NCBI GenBank assembly: GCA_022648325.1
Contig: JALCMG010000002.1
Span: 62,001 to 126,000, forward strand
DNA length: 64,000 nt
Source: Olsenella sp.
GTDB taxonomy: Bacteria; Actinomycetota; Coriobacteriia; Coriobacteriales; Atopobiaceae
Reading direction: 5' to 3'
Made by a program: the position numbers and the translations under genes
The notes under the pieces: model-generated
Databases searched by the model: none
What the model saw: the letters and a program-made list of their open reading frames with translations, nothing else
Told to the model about the DNA's origin: nothing
In this document: piece by piece, positions 1 through 9,260 of the stretch
Numbering within the stretch: the first letter of the stretch is position 1
Layout of the letters: each line of letters opens with the position of its first letter

Positions 1-317
1 AAGCCCACCGCTACGTTGGGGGTGCCCTTCTCGGCAAAGACCTCCCCCACTCTGTCCGACGCCTTGCGCTCGCGCACGAGCGCCGAGAAGAGCGTCCACG
101 GCCTCGAGCGGTCGAAGCCGGTCACATGGATGGGCTCCAGCTCGAATCCGGCCTGCGGGACGAGCGTCCCCTCGAGCTTTGCGCTCTGTCCAAAGAAGCG
201 CACATGATGGCCGCGAGCCGAAAGCTCCTCGGCCAGCGCCAGCGCCGGGTTGATGTGACCTGCGGTTCCACCAGCAGCGATTGCAACCTCGAGACTAGTT
301 TCTGCCACGCCTGCCAT
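1..317 (-). CDS. murG: MurG N-terminal part (cut by window edge)
   Basis: Undecaprenyl-PP-MurNAc-pentapeptide:UDP-GlcNAc transferase, which makes lipid II at the inner face of the membrane. Only the first 105 or so residues are in the window. Read from an ATG at 317, the protein opens MAGVAETSLEVAIAAGGTAG and continues HINPALALAEELSARGHHV. This is the family's N-terminal glycine loop (GGTAGH) and first Rossmann helix. The start overlaps the end of ftsW by 23 bp, as expected for a co-transcribed dcw gene; a GTG nine bases further in is an alternative start. The rest of the gene lies to the left of the window. Confidence 0.9.
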   Translation of the reverse strand, partial: MAGVAETSLEVAIAAGGTAGHINPALALAEELSARGHHVRFFGQSAKLEGTLVPQAGFELEPIHVTGFDRSRPWTLFSALVRERKASDRVGEVFAEKGTPNVAVG

Positions 318-1854
318 CCCCTCTTCCGGACCCACGCCCACGGAGCCTCTCCGCGGCACTGGGGCCGAGGTCTATACGTCCACCATCGTACCTGCTGGTC
401 CGCCCGCCGTCACGAGACCCACGGGCCCTCGGCTGCCGGCTTGACCGGCTTCCTCCGTCGACCATGCGCAGGCCAGAGCCGACATCCCCACGCGGTCGGG
501 CGGAGCGCGGCGTAGGCGTGCCCACCAGGGAGATGCCCGGGGAGCCCGAGGGCGCAGACCCTCTGGCCTCTTCCCCGTCCGCAAACTGCCAGGACTGGCG
601 ACTACGGTCATGGACGGTCTCGGGCAGCGTCGAGTGGTTGGACACCGAGACGATCATGCCCACCAGCATGAGGCAGCTCATGATGGTCGACCCGCCATAC
701 GACACAAAGGGGACTGGCTTTCCCGAGAGCGGGGTGATGCCCAGGACGCCGCAGACGTTCACGAGTAGCTGGATCACTATGAGCGAGGTGCAGCCCGCCG
801 CGATGAGCCTGCCACACATGTCGGGCGCGTAACGAGCAATGCGGAAGCCCGCCCAAGCGAGGACTCCAAAGGCTGCAAGCACGCCGAGCGTACCCGCAAG
901 GCCAAGTTCCTCGCCCACCACGGCGAAGATGAAGTCGTTGTATGCCATGGGCAGGTAGGAGTACTTCTGCTTGCTCATGCCCAGACCCACGCCAAAGAGC
1001 CCGCCAGATCCAAAGGCGTAGAAGCCCTGGATGAGCTGGTAGCCAGAGCCGGTGGGATCGCTCCAGGGGTCGAGCATGGTCACAATGCGGGCGCGAGAGT
1101 AGTCATCCTTGAGCGAGAGGACAAGAACCCCTACCACGCCAACGGCAAGCACCACGAGGATCCAGCGACGGTCCATGCCGGCAAGGTAGGCCATCACGAT
1201 GAGGGTTGCCGCAATGATGAGCGTGGAGCCCTTGTCGGGCTGCAGCAGGATGAGCACGAGTGGAATACCCACAAAGACCGCGAGGTTCTTGACGAAGTCC
1301 TGGAACACCATGGCCTGCTCATCGTAGTAGCGCTCTGCGAGGTCTGCGGCCACAAGGATGACGGTGATCTTTGCAAATTCGGAAGGCTGGAGCGTGAAGG
1401 GGCCAATGGCAATCCAACGCGTGGCTCCATAGGCATCGGTACCCGCTATGGGCAGGAAGATCAAGAGCAGGAGGCCGATGGTGAGAAACCAGATAAACCT
1501 GACCAGGCGCTTTCCCCAGAGGTGGTAATCCCTGCTCGCAATGAACACGGCGAACGCCGTGCCCAGGGCGGCAAAGATGAGCTGGCGCTTGAGGTAGTAG
1601 GCGGGGTCGTTGCCCAGCTTCTCGGAGGTGAGCGACGTGATGGACGAGGCCGAGTACACCATGAGAAACCCAAAGCAGGTGAGGATGACCACCACGGCTA
1701 TGAGGATGAGCCTGGGCTTCATGAACCTCTCGGGAACGCCGAGGATGGTCTTCTCGACCGACGAGCGCCCCGAGCTCCTTCCCCGCCCAGAGCGCCGGGA
1801 GGAGGGGCGAGGCCGCGGGGCGGCAGAGCTTCTGTATGTGGACGCCTGGGCCAC
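295..1854 (-). CDS. ftsW: FtsW/RodA/SpoVE-family peptidoglycan polymerase
   Basis: SEDS-family membrane glycosyltransferase that polymerises lipid II at the division septum together with its class B PBP. The 519-residue product starts at a GTG that shares one base with the murD stop (TAGTG). A basic, Arg/Ser-rich cytoplasmic N-terminus of about 45 residues precedes some ten hydrophobic segments up to about residue 405. Family signatures include GATRWIAIGPFTLQPSEFAK and, near the end of the membrane domain, GKPVPFVSYGGST. The last 110 or so residues form a low-complexity Gly/Arg/Ser tail ending RRGRN, longer than usual for the family. Position between murD and murG supports ftsW rather than rodA. 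Confidence 0.93.
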   Translation of the reverse strand: MAQASTYRSSAAPRPRPSSRRSGRGRSSGRSSVEKTILGVPERFMKPRLILIAVVVILTCFGFLMVYSASSITSLTSEKLGNDPAYYLKRQLIFAALGTAFAVFIASRDYHLWGKRLVRFIWFLTIGLLLLIFLPIAGTDAYGATRWIAIGPFTLQPSEFAKITVILVAADLAERYYDEQAMVFQDFVKNLAVFVGIPLVLILLQPDKGSTLIIAATLIVMAYLAGMDRRWILVVLAVGVVGVLVLSLKDDYSRARIVTMLDPWSDPTGSGYQLIQGFYAFGSGGLFGVGLGMSKQKYSYLPMAYNDFIFAVVGEELGLAGTLGVLAAFGVLAWAGFRIARYAPDMCGRLIAAGCTSLIVIQLLVNVCGVLGITPLSGKPVPFVSYGGSTIMSCLMLVGMIVSVSNHSTLPETVHDRSRQSWQFADGEEARGSAPSGSPGISLVGTPTPRSARPRGDVGSGLRMVDGGSRSSRQPRARGSRDGGRTSRYDGGRIDLGPSAAERLRGRGSGRGDGRRGRN

Positions 1855-3275
1855 TAGCGCAGCCCCCCTGCCGCGACGCGCTCAACAGCAAGGCGCTTGA
1901 AGAGCTCGCCACGCTCCTCCATGTTGTGGAACTCGTCGAAGGACGAGCACGCGGGCGAGAGCAGCACCACGTCACCCGCCTGGGCTCGCTCGCATGCGGC
2001 GGAGAAGGCCTCGCGCATGTGGGGCTCGCGAACAACCTCCAGCGCGGAGCTCGACGAGGCAACCTCGTCCTCGAGGGCGCGGGCGATCCTCTCGCCAGCG
2101 GCGCCGTAGCACACGGCCACGCGGCACCGAGCCGCCACCACATGAGCGAGCGACGTGAGGTCGGTGCCCTTGTCGTGGCCACCCAGGAGCACCACGATGC
2201 TTCCCGGCTTGAAGGCCGTGAGGGCCTTCCCGACAGAATCGGTGTTGGTGGCCTTGGAGTCGTTCACAAAGCGCACGCCGGCGACCTCGCCGCAGGGCTC
2301 GATGCGGTGCTCGAGCGGAGAGAAGGCGAGAAGCCCACGGCACACGTCCTCCTCGGACACGCCCAGCTCGAGCGCCACGGCAGATGCCACGAGGGCGTTC
2401 TCCTCGTTGTGCTCGCCCTTGACGAGAAGGTCGTCCGCCTGGGCGAGGACGTGCTCAACGCCGTCGAGCCGCACCACGAGGCGTCCGTCTCGCACGAAGG
2501 CCGCACACGGCGTTGCGGGGTCGCGACGCACGTCCACGCGACACACACGGAGCCCTCGAGCGTCGAGGCGGTCGATGACGGCACGGCACCAGTCGTCGCC
2601 GTCAAAGACCACGGCAAGGTCCCCCGCTCCGAGGTTGGCAAAGATCTTCTCCTTTGCCTGGGCATATGCCTCCATGCTGCCGTGCCACTCCACGTGGTCG
2701 GGCGTCACGTTCATGAGACAGGCCACACGCGGGTGCAAAAGGCGCGTGGTTGCCAGCTGGAAGCTGGAGAGCTCTGCCACAAACCACGAGCCGGGCTGGC
2801 GCTCGGCAAGGCGGCTCGTGATGATGGTGCCAATGTTGCCCACTGCCTCGGCGGAGCGGCCGCCTTCGCGCAAAAGCGCCGTTGTGAGGGTGGTCGTGGT
2901 TGTCTTGCCGTTAGTGCCGGTGATGCCTACCCAGTTCTGGGGGCTCTCGCGCCAGGCAAACTCAGGCTCGCCGATGATCTCTTTGGCATGTGCTGCGGCC
3001 GCCTGGAAGAAGGCCGAGCTCATGGGGATGCCAGGAGACGCGATGGCCAGGTCGTACGTGCCCTCGACCTCCTCGGTGCCCAGGACGCAGCGAACGCCCA
3101 GGCCATCGAGCTCGCGCGTGACCTCGCCCCCATGCGAGGAGGCGCCACCAAAGAGCGTGACCGAGGAGACCCTCTCCCCCTGGCCCACAAGGTAGCGGCA
3201 GACCGCCTCGCCCGTGTGTCCAATGCCCAGAACGGCGACGTTACCAAGACGCGCCGAGGAACTACTGTCCTGCAT
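1854..3275 (-). CDS. murD: UDP-N-acetylmuramoylalanine--D-glutamate ligase
   Basis: Cytoplasmic ATP-dependent ligase that adds D-Glu to UDP-MurNAc-L-Ala. About 473 residues. The N-terminal Rossmann part carries VAVLGIGHTGEAV; the central Mur-ligase P-loop is GITGTNGKTTTTT at about residues 118-130; further motifs are NVTPDHVEWHGSM and VNDSKATNTDSV, followed by the C-terminal domain. The ATG at 3275 is preferred to the longer open frame because an AGGGGG ribosome site lies just before it and the product then begins at the expected point of the family. It follows mraY by 10 bp and shares one base with ftsW. Confidence 0.94.
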   Translation of the reverse strand: MQDSSSSARLGNVAVLGIGHTGEAVCRYLVGQGERVSSVTLFGGASSHGGEVTRELDGLGVRCVLGTEEVEGTYDLAIASPGIPMSSAFFQAAAAHAKEIIGEPEFAWRESPQNWVGITGTNGKTTTTTLTTALLREGGRSAEAVGNIGTIITSRLAERQPGSWFVAELSSFQLATTRLLHPRVACLMNVTPDHVEWHGSMEAYAQAKEKIFANLGAGDLAVVFDGDDWCRAVIDRLDARGLRVCRVDVRRDPATPCAAFVRDGRLVVRLDGVEHVLAQADDLLVKGEHNEENALVASAVALELGVSEEDVCRGLLAFSPLEHRIEPCGEVAGVRFVNDSKATNTDSVGKALTAFKPGSIVVLLGGHDKGTDLTSLAHVVAARCRVAVCYGAAGERIARALEDEVASSSSALEVVREPHMREAFSAACERAQAGDVVLLSPACSSFDEFHNMEERGELFKRLAVERVAAGGLR

Positions 3276-3285
3276 GAAATGCCCC

Positions 3286-4311
3286 CTAGCCAAGCTGGAA
3301 GTACAGCGCAAAACCAAGGACCGCAAACGCGGCCGAGACAATCCAGAAACGGATGACCACCTTTGTCTCGCTCCAGCCCTTCTTCTCGAAGTGGTGGTGA
3401 AGCGGGGCCATGAGGAACACGCGCTTGCCTGTAGCCTTGAAGCTCACAACCTGGATGATCACCGAAAGCGCCTCGACGATGAAGAGGCCGCCCATAACGA
3501 GAGAGCAGATCTCGGTCTTGGTGAGGACTGCCAGTGCCGCGAAGGCACCGCCAAGGGCAAGCGAGCCGGTGTCACCCATGAAGATCGAGGCGGGATAGCA
3601 GTTGTACCAGAGGAAGCCAATGCAGGCGCCCGCGATGGTTGCGGCAAAAACAGAGAGGCCAAGCTGGTCTTCGTTGAAGGCGACCATGGCCATCACAACC
3701 ATCACCACGAGCACCGTGCCACCCGCAAGGCCGTCGAGGCCGTCGGTGAGGTTGACTGCGTTGGAGAAACCAGCCAAGAGCAGGAAGACAAAGAGCATGT
3801 AGAGCCAGGGGACTCGCACGCCACCGATGGCGATGGAGAGAACCCCCAGGTCAAGTGTCGCTCCTCCAGGGAACTCAATGGTGGGCGCGACGCCGCACAG
3901 GTTGACGGCCACCAGGCAGAAGACCACGCACACGACAGTGAGGCCAGCCATCTTCTGCGAGGGCGTGAGGCCAAGCGAGCGCTTGTGTGCCACTGACTCA
4001 ATGTCATCGAGAAGTCCCAGGGCACCCGTCGCGAGCATCGCAAAGAGCGCAAGGAAGAGCATGGGCGACCAGGGTGCCATGAGGAGCGTGGTCACCACCA
4101 CGCCGAGAAGAATCACGATGCCACCCATGGTGGGCGTACCCTGTTTCACGAGGTGGCGCTTGGGGCCGTCTGCCCTAACCTGCTGACCAAGCCCCTCGTG
4201 GCGCATGAGCTTTATGAAGAAGGGCATCACGACGGCGGTGATGACGGCAGCTGCACCTGCCGCCAGAAGCACCTGGTAGCTTGGGTATGCGGGATTTCCC
4301 ACAATGAACAT
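3286..4311 (-). CDS. mraY: Phospho-N-acetylmuramoyl-pentapeptide transferase
   Basis: Integral membrane enzyme that transfers phospho-MurNAc-pentapeptide to undecaprenyl phosphate, making lipid I. 341 residues, close to family size, with about ten hydrophobic segments. Signature motifs are visible: TPTMGG near residue 60, the Mg-binding LDD at about 101-103, NLTDGLDGLAGG in the middle, FMGDTGSLALGG, and the MAPLHHHFEKKGW loop near the C-terminus. The ATG overlaps the murF stop by one base (TGATG), suggesting translational coupling. Confidence 0.96.
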   Translation of the reverse strand: MFIVGNPAYPSYQVLLAAGAAAVITAVVMPFFIKLMRHEGLGQQVRADGPKRHLVKQGTPTMGGIVILLGVVVTTLLMAPWSPMLFLALFAMLATGALGLLDDIESVAHKRSLGLTPSQKMAGLTVVCVVFCLVAVNLCGVAPTIEFPGGATLDLGVLSIAIGGVRVPWLYMLFVFLLLAGFSNAVNLTDGLDGLAGGTVLVVMVVMAMVAFNEDQLGLSVFAATIAGACIGFLWYNCYPASIFMGDTGSLALGGAFAALAVLTKTEICSLVMGGLFIVEALSVIIQVVSFKATGKRVFLMAPLHHHFEKKGWSETKVVIRFWIVSAAFAVLGFALYFQLG

Positions 4312-5750
4312 CAGCGAAGCACTCCCCTCGCAAACGCATCCAGACCGCAGGAACGGGACGCCTTGACCAGCACGAGGTCACCCCGAGAAAAGACGGGGGC
4401 GAGCGTCTCCACGGCAGCGTCGACCGTGGGAAAGAGCTGTAGGCGGTCCTCGGAGGCACCCATCGTCCGCGCCGCCTCGGCCATCTCGGAGGCAAGCCCC
4501 CCGCCAATGAAGACAAGCATATCAAGACCCTTGGCAGCGGCATAGGCGCCCACGTAGCCATGGAGGCGTCGCTCCTCGCTGCCAAGCTCCCCCATCTCGC
4601 CAAGAACGGCAACGCGCATCCCCGTGGCGTCCATCTCGGAGAGAACGTCGAGGGCGGCGGCCATAGAGGCGGGGCTGGCGTTGTAGGAGTCGTCGATCAC
4701 GCGCACGCCGCGGGGAGACTCGCATACCGCAAGACGCATGCTCGCCGCAGGCATCTCTGCCATGGCGTCTGCCGCAGCATCGCGGTCAAGGCCAAGCGCC
4801 TCCACCACGGCCATGGCGAGAAGGAAGTCGGGCACAACCTGGCGGCCGGGGACCGAGGGCGTGACCCTCTTGGACCAGCCGTCCTTGCACGTGACGGTAA
4901 ACGAGGCAGCACCTGTGCCGGTGAGCTCGACGTCTGTGGCGCGCACGTCGTCGCCCTCACGCTCTCCCACATACGCCACGCCCACACCCACTGGACGCGC
5001 GAACCCATCGGCGATGAAGGGCGTGTAGTCGTTGGAGCTCGTGAGCACCAGAAGGGGCTCCACGCCGTCAGACGCCACCATGCCCGAGACCACCTCGGCC
5101 TTGGCGCGGGCAATGTTCTCGCGCGAACCAAGAAGTCCAATGTGGCTCGTGCCCACGTTGGTGATGACGGCGAGCGTGGGCGCACAGCATGCGGCCATGC
5201 GCGCGATCTCATTGGGATGGTTCATGCCCATCTCGCAGACGAGGACCTCGGCATCGTCGGGCACCGAGAGCACCGTGAGGGGAAGGCCAATGAGGTTGTT
5301 GAGGTTTCCCTGGGTGGCGTGGACGCGGCGCGCGGTGGCAATGCCCGTGCGCAGAAGGTCCTTCGTCGTGGTCTTGCCCACCGAGCCGGTAACCCCCACC
5401 ACCAGCCAGTTGGGGTGACGAGCACGCCACTCGTGGGCAAGGCGAAGCAGGAACTCCTCGGCGTCATCGTCCTGGGGTCGCACCACGGCGCAGCCGCGCT
5501 CTCGCGCAAGGGCAAGAAGCGAGGGCTCCGGCTCGCGCGTCACCACGACGCACGATGCTCCCGCCTCAACGGCGGCAGCCGCATAGTCGTTGCCGTCAAC
5601 CTTCTCGCCGAGAAACGCCACAAAGACGGAGCCAGCGCCGACCTTGCGCGAGTCTATCTCGACCGTGCCAGCGACGTGCGCGGCCGGCGTTCCCTCGAGC
5701 AGTTCCGACCCCGTTGCGAGCACGAGGTCTGCTATGTCCATCGAAAGCAT
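4311..5750 (-). CDS. murF: UDP-MurNAc-tripeptide--D-Ala-D-Ala ligase
   Basis: Mur ligase that adds D-Ala-D-Ala to complete the UDP-MurNAc-pentapeptide. About 479 residues. The N-terminal domain contains EIDSRKVGAGSVFVA, the UDP-binding signature of the family; the P-loop is GVTGSVGKTTTKD near residues 119-131; and VIDDSYNASPASM follows in the central domain. A GTG at 5762, directly after the ftsI stop, is possible, but the ATG at 5750 has a GAGGGAG ribosome site. It directly follows ftsI, where murE sits in most dcw clusters. Confidence 0.93.
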   Translation of the reverse strand: MLSMDIADLVLATGSELLEGTPAAHVAGTVEIDSRKVGAGSVFVAFLGEKVDGNDYAAAAVEAGASCVVVTREPEPSLLALARERGCAVVRPQDDDAEEFLLRLAHEWRARHPNWLVVGVTGSVGKTTTKDLLRTGIATARRVHATQGNLNNLIGLPLTVLSVPDDAEVLVCEMGMNHPNEIARMAACCAPTLAVITNVGTSHIGLLGSRENIARAKAEVVSGMVASDGVEPLLVLTSSNDYTPFIADGFARPVGVGVAYVGEREGDDVRATDVELTGTGAASFTVTCKDGWSKRVTPSVPGRQVVPDFLLAMAVVEALGLDRDAAADAMAEMPAASMRLAVCESPRGVRVIDDSYNASPASMAAALDVLSEMDATGMRVAVLGEMGELGSEERRLHGYVGAYAAAKGLDMLVFIGGGLASEMAEAARTMGASEDRLQLFPTVDAAVETLAPVFSRGDLVLVKASRSCGLDAFARGVLR

Positions 5751-5762
5751 AGGCTCCCTCAC

Positions 5763-7568
5763 CTATTTGGTTTTTGACGTGGTAGTCGTGGAGGCATCCG
5801 GGGAGATACCAAGATCTGTAACGGCAGCCTCCACTATCTCCTTGAAGGTGGGTGCCGCCGAGGAGAGCGCGAGGTGCGGCGTGCCGTTGAGGCCAACGTA
5901 GACCAGCACGCTGGGGTCATCGGCGTTTGCAAAGCCACACAGCGACGACACGTACCTGCCCTGCTGGTAGCCGCCCGACTCGCTTGCCTGCTCGCCGGTG
6001 CCCGTCTTGCCAGCGATGGTGTAGCCGTCGACCTGCCCGCGCTTACCCGTGCCGTCGGTCATGACCGACACCATCATGTCGGTAACCTCGTCGGCCGTCG
6101 TCTTGGAGATGACCTGGTCGCCCTCGGGCCAGCTGACCTCCTCATCGCCCTTGGATATGAGGAAGTGGGGCGTGGTGGGGATGCCGTCGTTTGCCACGAT
6201 GCCAAACGCGCGCACGATTTGCACCATGGGCACGGCAAGCGCCTGACCAAAAGCCATGGCTCCAAGCGTTGCGCCCGTGTAGTCCTCGTAGCTGGTTACG
6301 ATGCCCGTTGCCTCGCCCGGGTAGTCGATGCCCGTAGCGTGCCCTATGCCAAACTTGTCGACGCCCTCCGCGAAGCGCTGGGCGCCGATTACCTCCTGGG
6401 CAAGGAGCGACACGCCAACGTTCGAGGAGCGCACGAGCATGGTGCGCACCGTCATGTCCTCGGCACCACTGCGCGCCTCGTCGTCGGTCACCCAGTCGTC
6501 GCCGGCAAGGATCCTCAGGGGCACGTTGTAGATGCTATCAGCATTGAAGAGGCCGTTCTCGACGCCAATCGATACGGTCAAGATCTTGAACATGGAGCCG
6601 GGCTCGTATGAGGCGGTCACAGGCTTGAGAGTGAGCGCGTCATAGCTGGTATTTGCAAGGTCGGAGAGCTTGGCCAGGGGCGTAGAGCATGCGGCGTATA
6701 TCTCGCCCGTCTTGGGGTTTGTCACCATGACCGAGCCGGAATCCGCTTCGTAGTCTCCGACTGACTTGGAGATGACCTCCTCGGCCTTCTCCTGGATGTC
6801 GATGTCGATGGAGAGGACGAGGTCCTGGCCGTTCTTCGCCTCGGTGACCTGGGAGGTGCCACCTGCGATGGGCGTACCCGTGAGGCCGGTCTCGACGATC
6901 ATCTGGCCGTCCGTGCCCGAGAGGGCGTCGTTGTAGTAGTACTCGAGGCCGGTGAGGCCCTCATCGTCTGTACCCACGACGCCTAGCACCTGGCTCCCCA
7001 CGTCTCCATACGGGTAGACGCGCTTGGTGTCATCGAGGTAGTAGACGCCCTTGAGCTTGGCGTCCGAGAGCTGCTGCTTTATCGTGTCCGCAACGTCTGT
7101 GTCAACCTGGCGCTCAACGTAGGCAAAGGTGGAATCGGTGGTGAGCGCCGACGTGTAGTCGCCCGCAGTGCCGCCCAGGTTCGCTGCAAGAATCTTTGCC
7201 ACGCCCGAGGGATCCGTAATCTCCTTGGGGTTGCAATAGATGGTCTTGCAGTCGACGCTCATGGCCAGCACGTTGCCATTGCGATCGTAGATGGTCCCAC
7301 GCTTGGCGTGGAGAGTGATCACATTGGTACGGTGCTGCTCAGCTGCCTCGGAGAGACTTGCAGAGTCGATGACCTGGAGCCACATGAGACGCCCCGCCAC
7401 AACGGCGAAGGCAACCATCAGAATGATGAAGATCATCCGTGTGCCGCTGTCGAAGCCACCGGGGCCTGAACCACCTGGCCTCGACGCACGGGCACGGTAA
7501 CGGGCACGAGAGGCCTCGTCATACGAGGCCTCCGGGATCCCACGCCGCCCTTGGCGGCTCTGTCTCAT
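5763..7568 (-). CDS. ftsI: Class B penicillin-binding protein, FtsI-like transpeptidase
   Basis: Septal peptidoglycan transpeptidase, anchored in the membrane with its catalytic domain outside. About 601 residues. A basic cytoplasmic stretch is followed by a membrane segment at about residues 45-65 and a dimerisation domain starting near RGTIYDRNG. The transpeptidase domain has the active-site SMFK at about 325, SSN at about 381 and KTGTGE at about 521. There is no C-terminal PASTA repeat: after the transpeptidase domain comes only a short Ser/Thr-rich end. The ATG at 7568 has a GAGAGAG stretch upstream, while a GTG at 7580 lacks a ribosome site. Confidence 0.93.
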   Translation of the reverse strand: MRQSRQGRRGIPEASYDEASRARYRARASRPGGSGPGGFDSGTRMIFIILMVAFAVVAGRLMWLQVIDSASLSEAAEQHRTNVITLHAKRGTIYDRNGNVLAMSVDCKTIYCNPKEITDPSGVAKILAANLGGTAGDYTSALTTDSTFAYVERQVDTDVADTIKQQLSDAKLKGVYYLDDTKRVYPYGDVGSQVLGVVGTDDEGLTGLEYYYNDALSGTDGQMIVETGLTGTPIAGGTSQVTEAKNGQDLVLSIDIDIQEKAEEVISKSVGDYEADSGSVMVTNPKTGEIYAACSTPLAKLSDLANTSYDALTLKPVTASYEPGSMFKILTVSIGVENGLFNADSIYNVPLRILAGDDWVTDDEARSGAEDMTVRTMLVRSSNVGVSLLAQEVIGAQRFAEGVDKFGIGHATGIDYPGEATGIVTSYEDYTGATLGAMAFGQALAVPMVQIVRAFGIVANDGIPTTPHFLISKGDEEVSWPEGDQVISKTTADEVTDMMVSVMTDGTGKRGQVDGYTIAGKTGTGEQASESGGYQQGRYVSSLCGFANADDPSVLVYVGLNGTPHLALSSAAPTFKEIVEAAVTDLGISPDASTTTTSKTK

Positions 7569-7591
7569 GCTCTCTCTCACAAGGGAGTAGT

Positions 7592-8125
7592 CTACGCCTC
7601 GGGTGAGGCAGTATTGGCGTCTGTCACGGACTGCGCAGCATCCCCATCCGTCGTAGCTTCTGTGGCGGTGGCGTTGGTCGTAGTCGTGGCGGAAGCAGCG
7701 CTGGCGGACGAGAGATCGAGTACCTCTCGGTTTGTCGAGAGGGACATTCCGTAGTTCTGCGTGGCAATGCGGCTTATGCGGCTCGAAGAGGAAAGAACCG
7801 ACCGCTCAACTTGGAGGTCCTCATTGAGCGCCTGCGCCTCCTTGATCTGGGAGCGCAGCGTCGAGTTGGCCTGGAGCGTCGAGACCGTAGCCGTGGAGAG
7901 CGCCACGCGGCAGGCTCCGAGGGCAATGAACACGAGGGCGCATACCACGATGGTGCGGACTCGCTGCAGGAACTGGGGGCTCACGCCTGCCCTTGCGCGG
8001 GCATCAAGTCCGCCACCGGTGACGACCGAGAAGGAGGGGCGCTGCTCGACGCGTTCGTCGCGGCGCTCGCGGCTCCTCTCGGCTGCATCCATCATGACGG
8101 CCTCTGACCCCTGATACCTCATCAT
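7592..8125 (-). CDS. ftsL: FtsL-like bitopic division protein
   Basis: Small protein of 177 residues with one membrane segment (about 67-88, IVVCALVFIALGACRVALST), a charged cytoplasmic N-terminus and an external heptad-like stretch containing EAQALNEDLQVERSVL. It ends in a long Ala/Thr-rich tail. Sequence conservation of FtsL is poor; the assignment rests on this topology and on its place between rsmH and ftsI. In other bacteria FtsL works with FtsB/DivIC and FtsQ to activate FtsW-FtsI. The first ATG is used because AAGGG lies 5 bases upstream; an internal ATG ATG pair about 30 bases downstream is an alternative. Confidence 0.78.
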   Translation of the reverse strand: MMRYQGSEAVMMDAAERSRERRDERVEQRPSFSVVTGGGLDARARAGVSPQFLQRVRTIVVCALVFIALGACRVALSTATVSTLQANSTLRSQIKEAQALNEDLQVERSVLSSSSRISRIATQNYGMSLSTNREVLDLSSASAASATTTTNATATEATTDGDAAQSVTDANTASPEA

Positions 8126-8235
8126 TGTCCCTTGTCTCCCGGCGGTGCCGGATGTCGTGCGTGCTGGTACGTTGGTGGTGCGTTTGTGGTGCGTTTAAGC
8201 TGCGTTGGTGGTTCGTAATGCTTCGTTTTTTCGTG

Positions 8236-9240
8236 CTATGCAGACGACCTTGCGGTCGGGTGCGACGATTCCGTGCCCTCGTTCGTGACGTCGAGCTTGA
8301 CCGCCACGCGCATGAGCGCACTTCTCGCCCTTGGGTTGGAGGAGACCTCCTCCTCTCCCGCGACGAGCGGCTTTCTCGTCCTGACTTCGACTATCGGCAC
8401 GTGGCCGCATACGCACACCGGGAGGTCCGGCGGACAGATGCAACCCTGTGAGAGCTCGGAGAAGACGTGCTTCACGATGCGGTCCTCGAGCGAGTGGTAG
8501 GAGATGACGCAGATCCTGCCACCTGTGTTCGCCCAGCGGACGGCGGCGCGAAGGCCTTGGTCGAGGGCGTCGAGCTCGTGGTTCACCTCGATGCGCAGGG
8601 CCTGGAAGGTCTTGCGAGCGGGGTGGCCTCCGTGGCGGCGGGCAGCCGCGGGTATCGCTCTCTTGATCACGTCGACGAGCTGGAAGGTCCTCTCGATGGG
8701 TGCCTTCTCGCGCGTCTCCACGATTGCGCGGGCTATGCGCGCCGCGTACTTCTCGTCCCCGTACACGCGAAGGATTCGGGTGAGGTCGGCTTCGTTGTAT
8801 GTGTTTATGACCTCTTGTGCGGTTGGGGTGTCTTTCCCCGAATCCATGCGCATGTCTAGGGGGGCGTCCTCGTTGTACGAGAAGCCCCGTTCCGGGATGT
8901 CGAGCTGGGGAGAAGAGACCCCCAGGTCGAAGAGGAAGCAGTCCACGCCGGGGACCCTGGCGCCAACGAGCAGCTGGTCAAGGTCTCCAAAGTTGCCCTT
9001 GAGCGGAAGGAACTCCGCCTGGGGCGCCTCCCGCGAGAAGCGCTCGGCTGCCGCCTTGAGGGCCATGTCGTCTTGGTCGATGCCAATCGAGAGGCCGTCG
9101 GGGGCGATTCTCTGCGCGAGCGTAATGGAGTGTCCGGCCCCGCCGAGGGTGCAGTCGCAGACCACCTCTCCCGGCTTGGGGTCGAGCTCGGCGAGGACCT
9201 CGTCGAGCATCACGGGTACGTGCCGATATTCGGATGTCAA
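8236..9240 (-). CDS. rsmH: 16S rRNA (cytosine1402-N4)-methyltransferase
   Basis: SAM-dependent methyltransferase (MraW/RsmH) acting on the P-site region of 16S rRNA. About 334 residues beginning (M)TSEYRHVPVMLDEVL, the conserved N-terminus of the family. The SAM loop is DCTLGGAGHS, followed by DLGVSSPQLD and FQALRIEVNHEL. The TTG at 9240 is chosen because GGAGGGG lies 6 bases upstream and homology begins there; the open frame continues far upstream but would overlap mraZ. A 110-bp gap follows before ftsL. Confidence 0.94.
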   Translation of the reverse strand: MTSEYRHVPVMLDEVLAELDPKPGEVVCDCTLGGAGHSITLAQRIAPDGLSIGIDQDDMALKAAAERFSREAPQAEFLPLKGNFGDLDQLLVGARVPGVDCFLFDLGVSSPQLDIPERGFSYNEDAPLDMRMDSGKDTPTAQEVINTYNEADLTRILRVYGDEKYAARIARAIVETREKAPIERTFQLVDVIKRAIPAAARRHGGHPARKTFQALRIEVNHELDALDQGLRAAVRWANTGGRICVISYHSLEDRIVKHVFSELSQGCICPPDLPVCVCGHVPIVEVRTRKPLVAGEEEVSSNPRARSALMRVAVKLDVTNEGTESSHPTARSSA

Positions 9241-9260
9241 GGCGCTCCCCTCCCCTTTGC

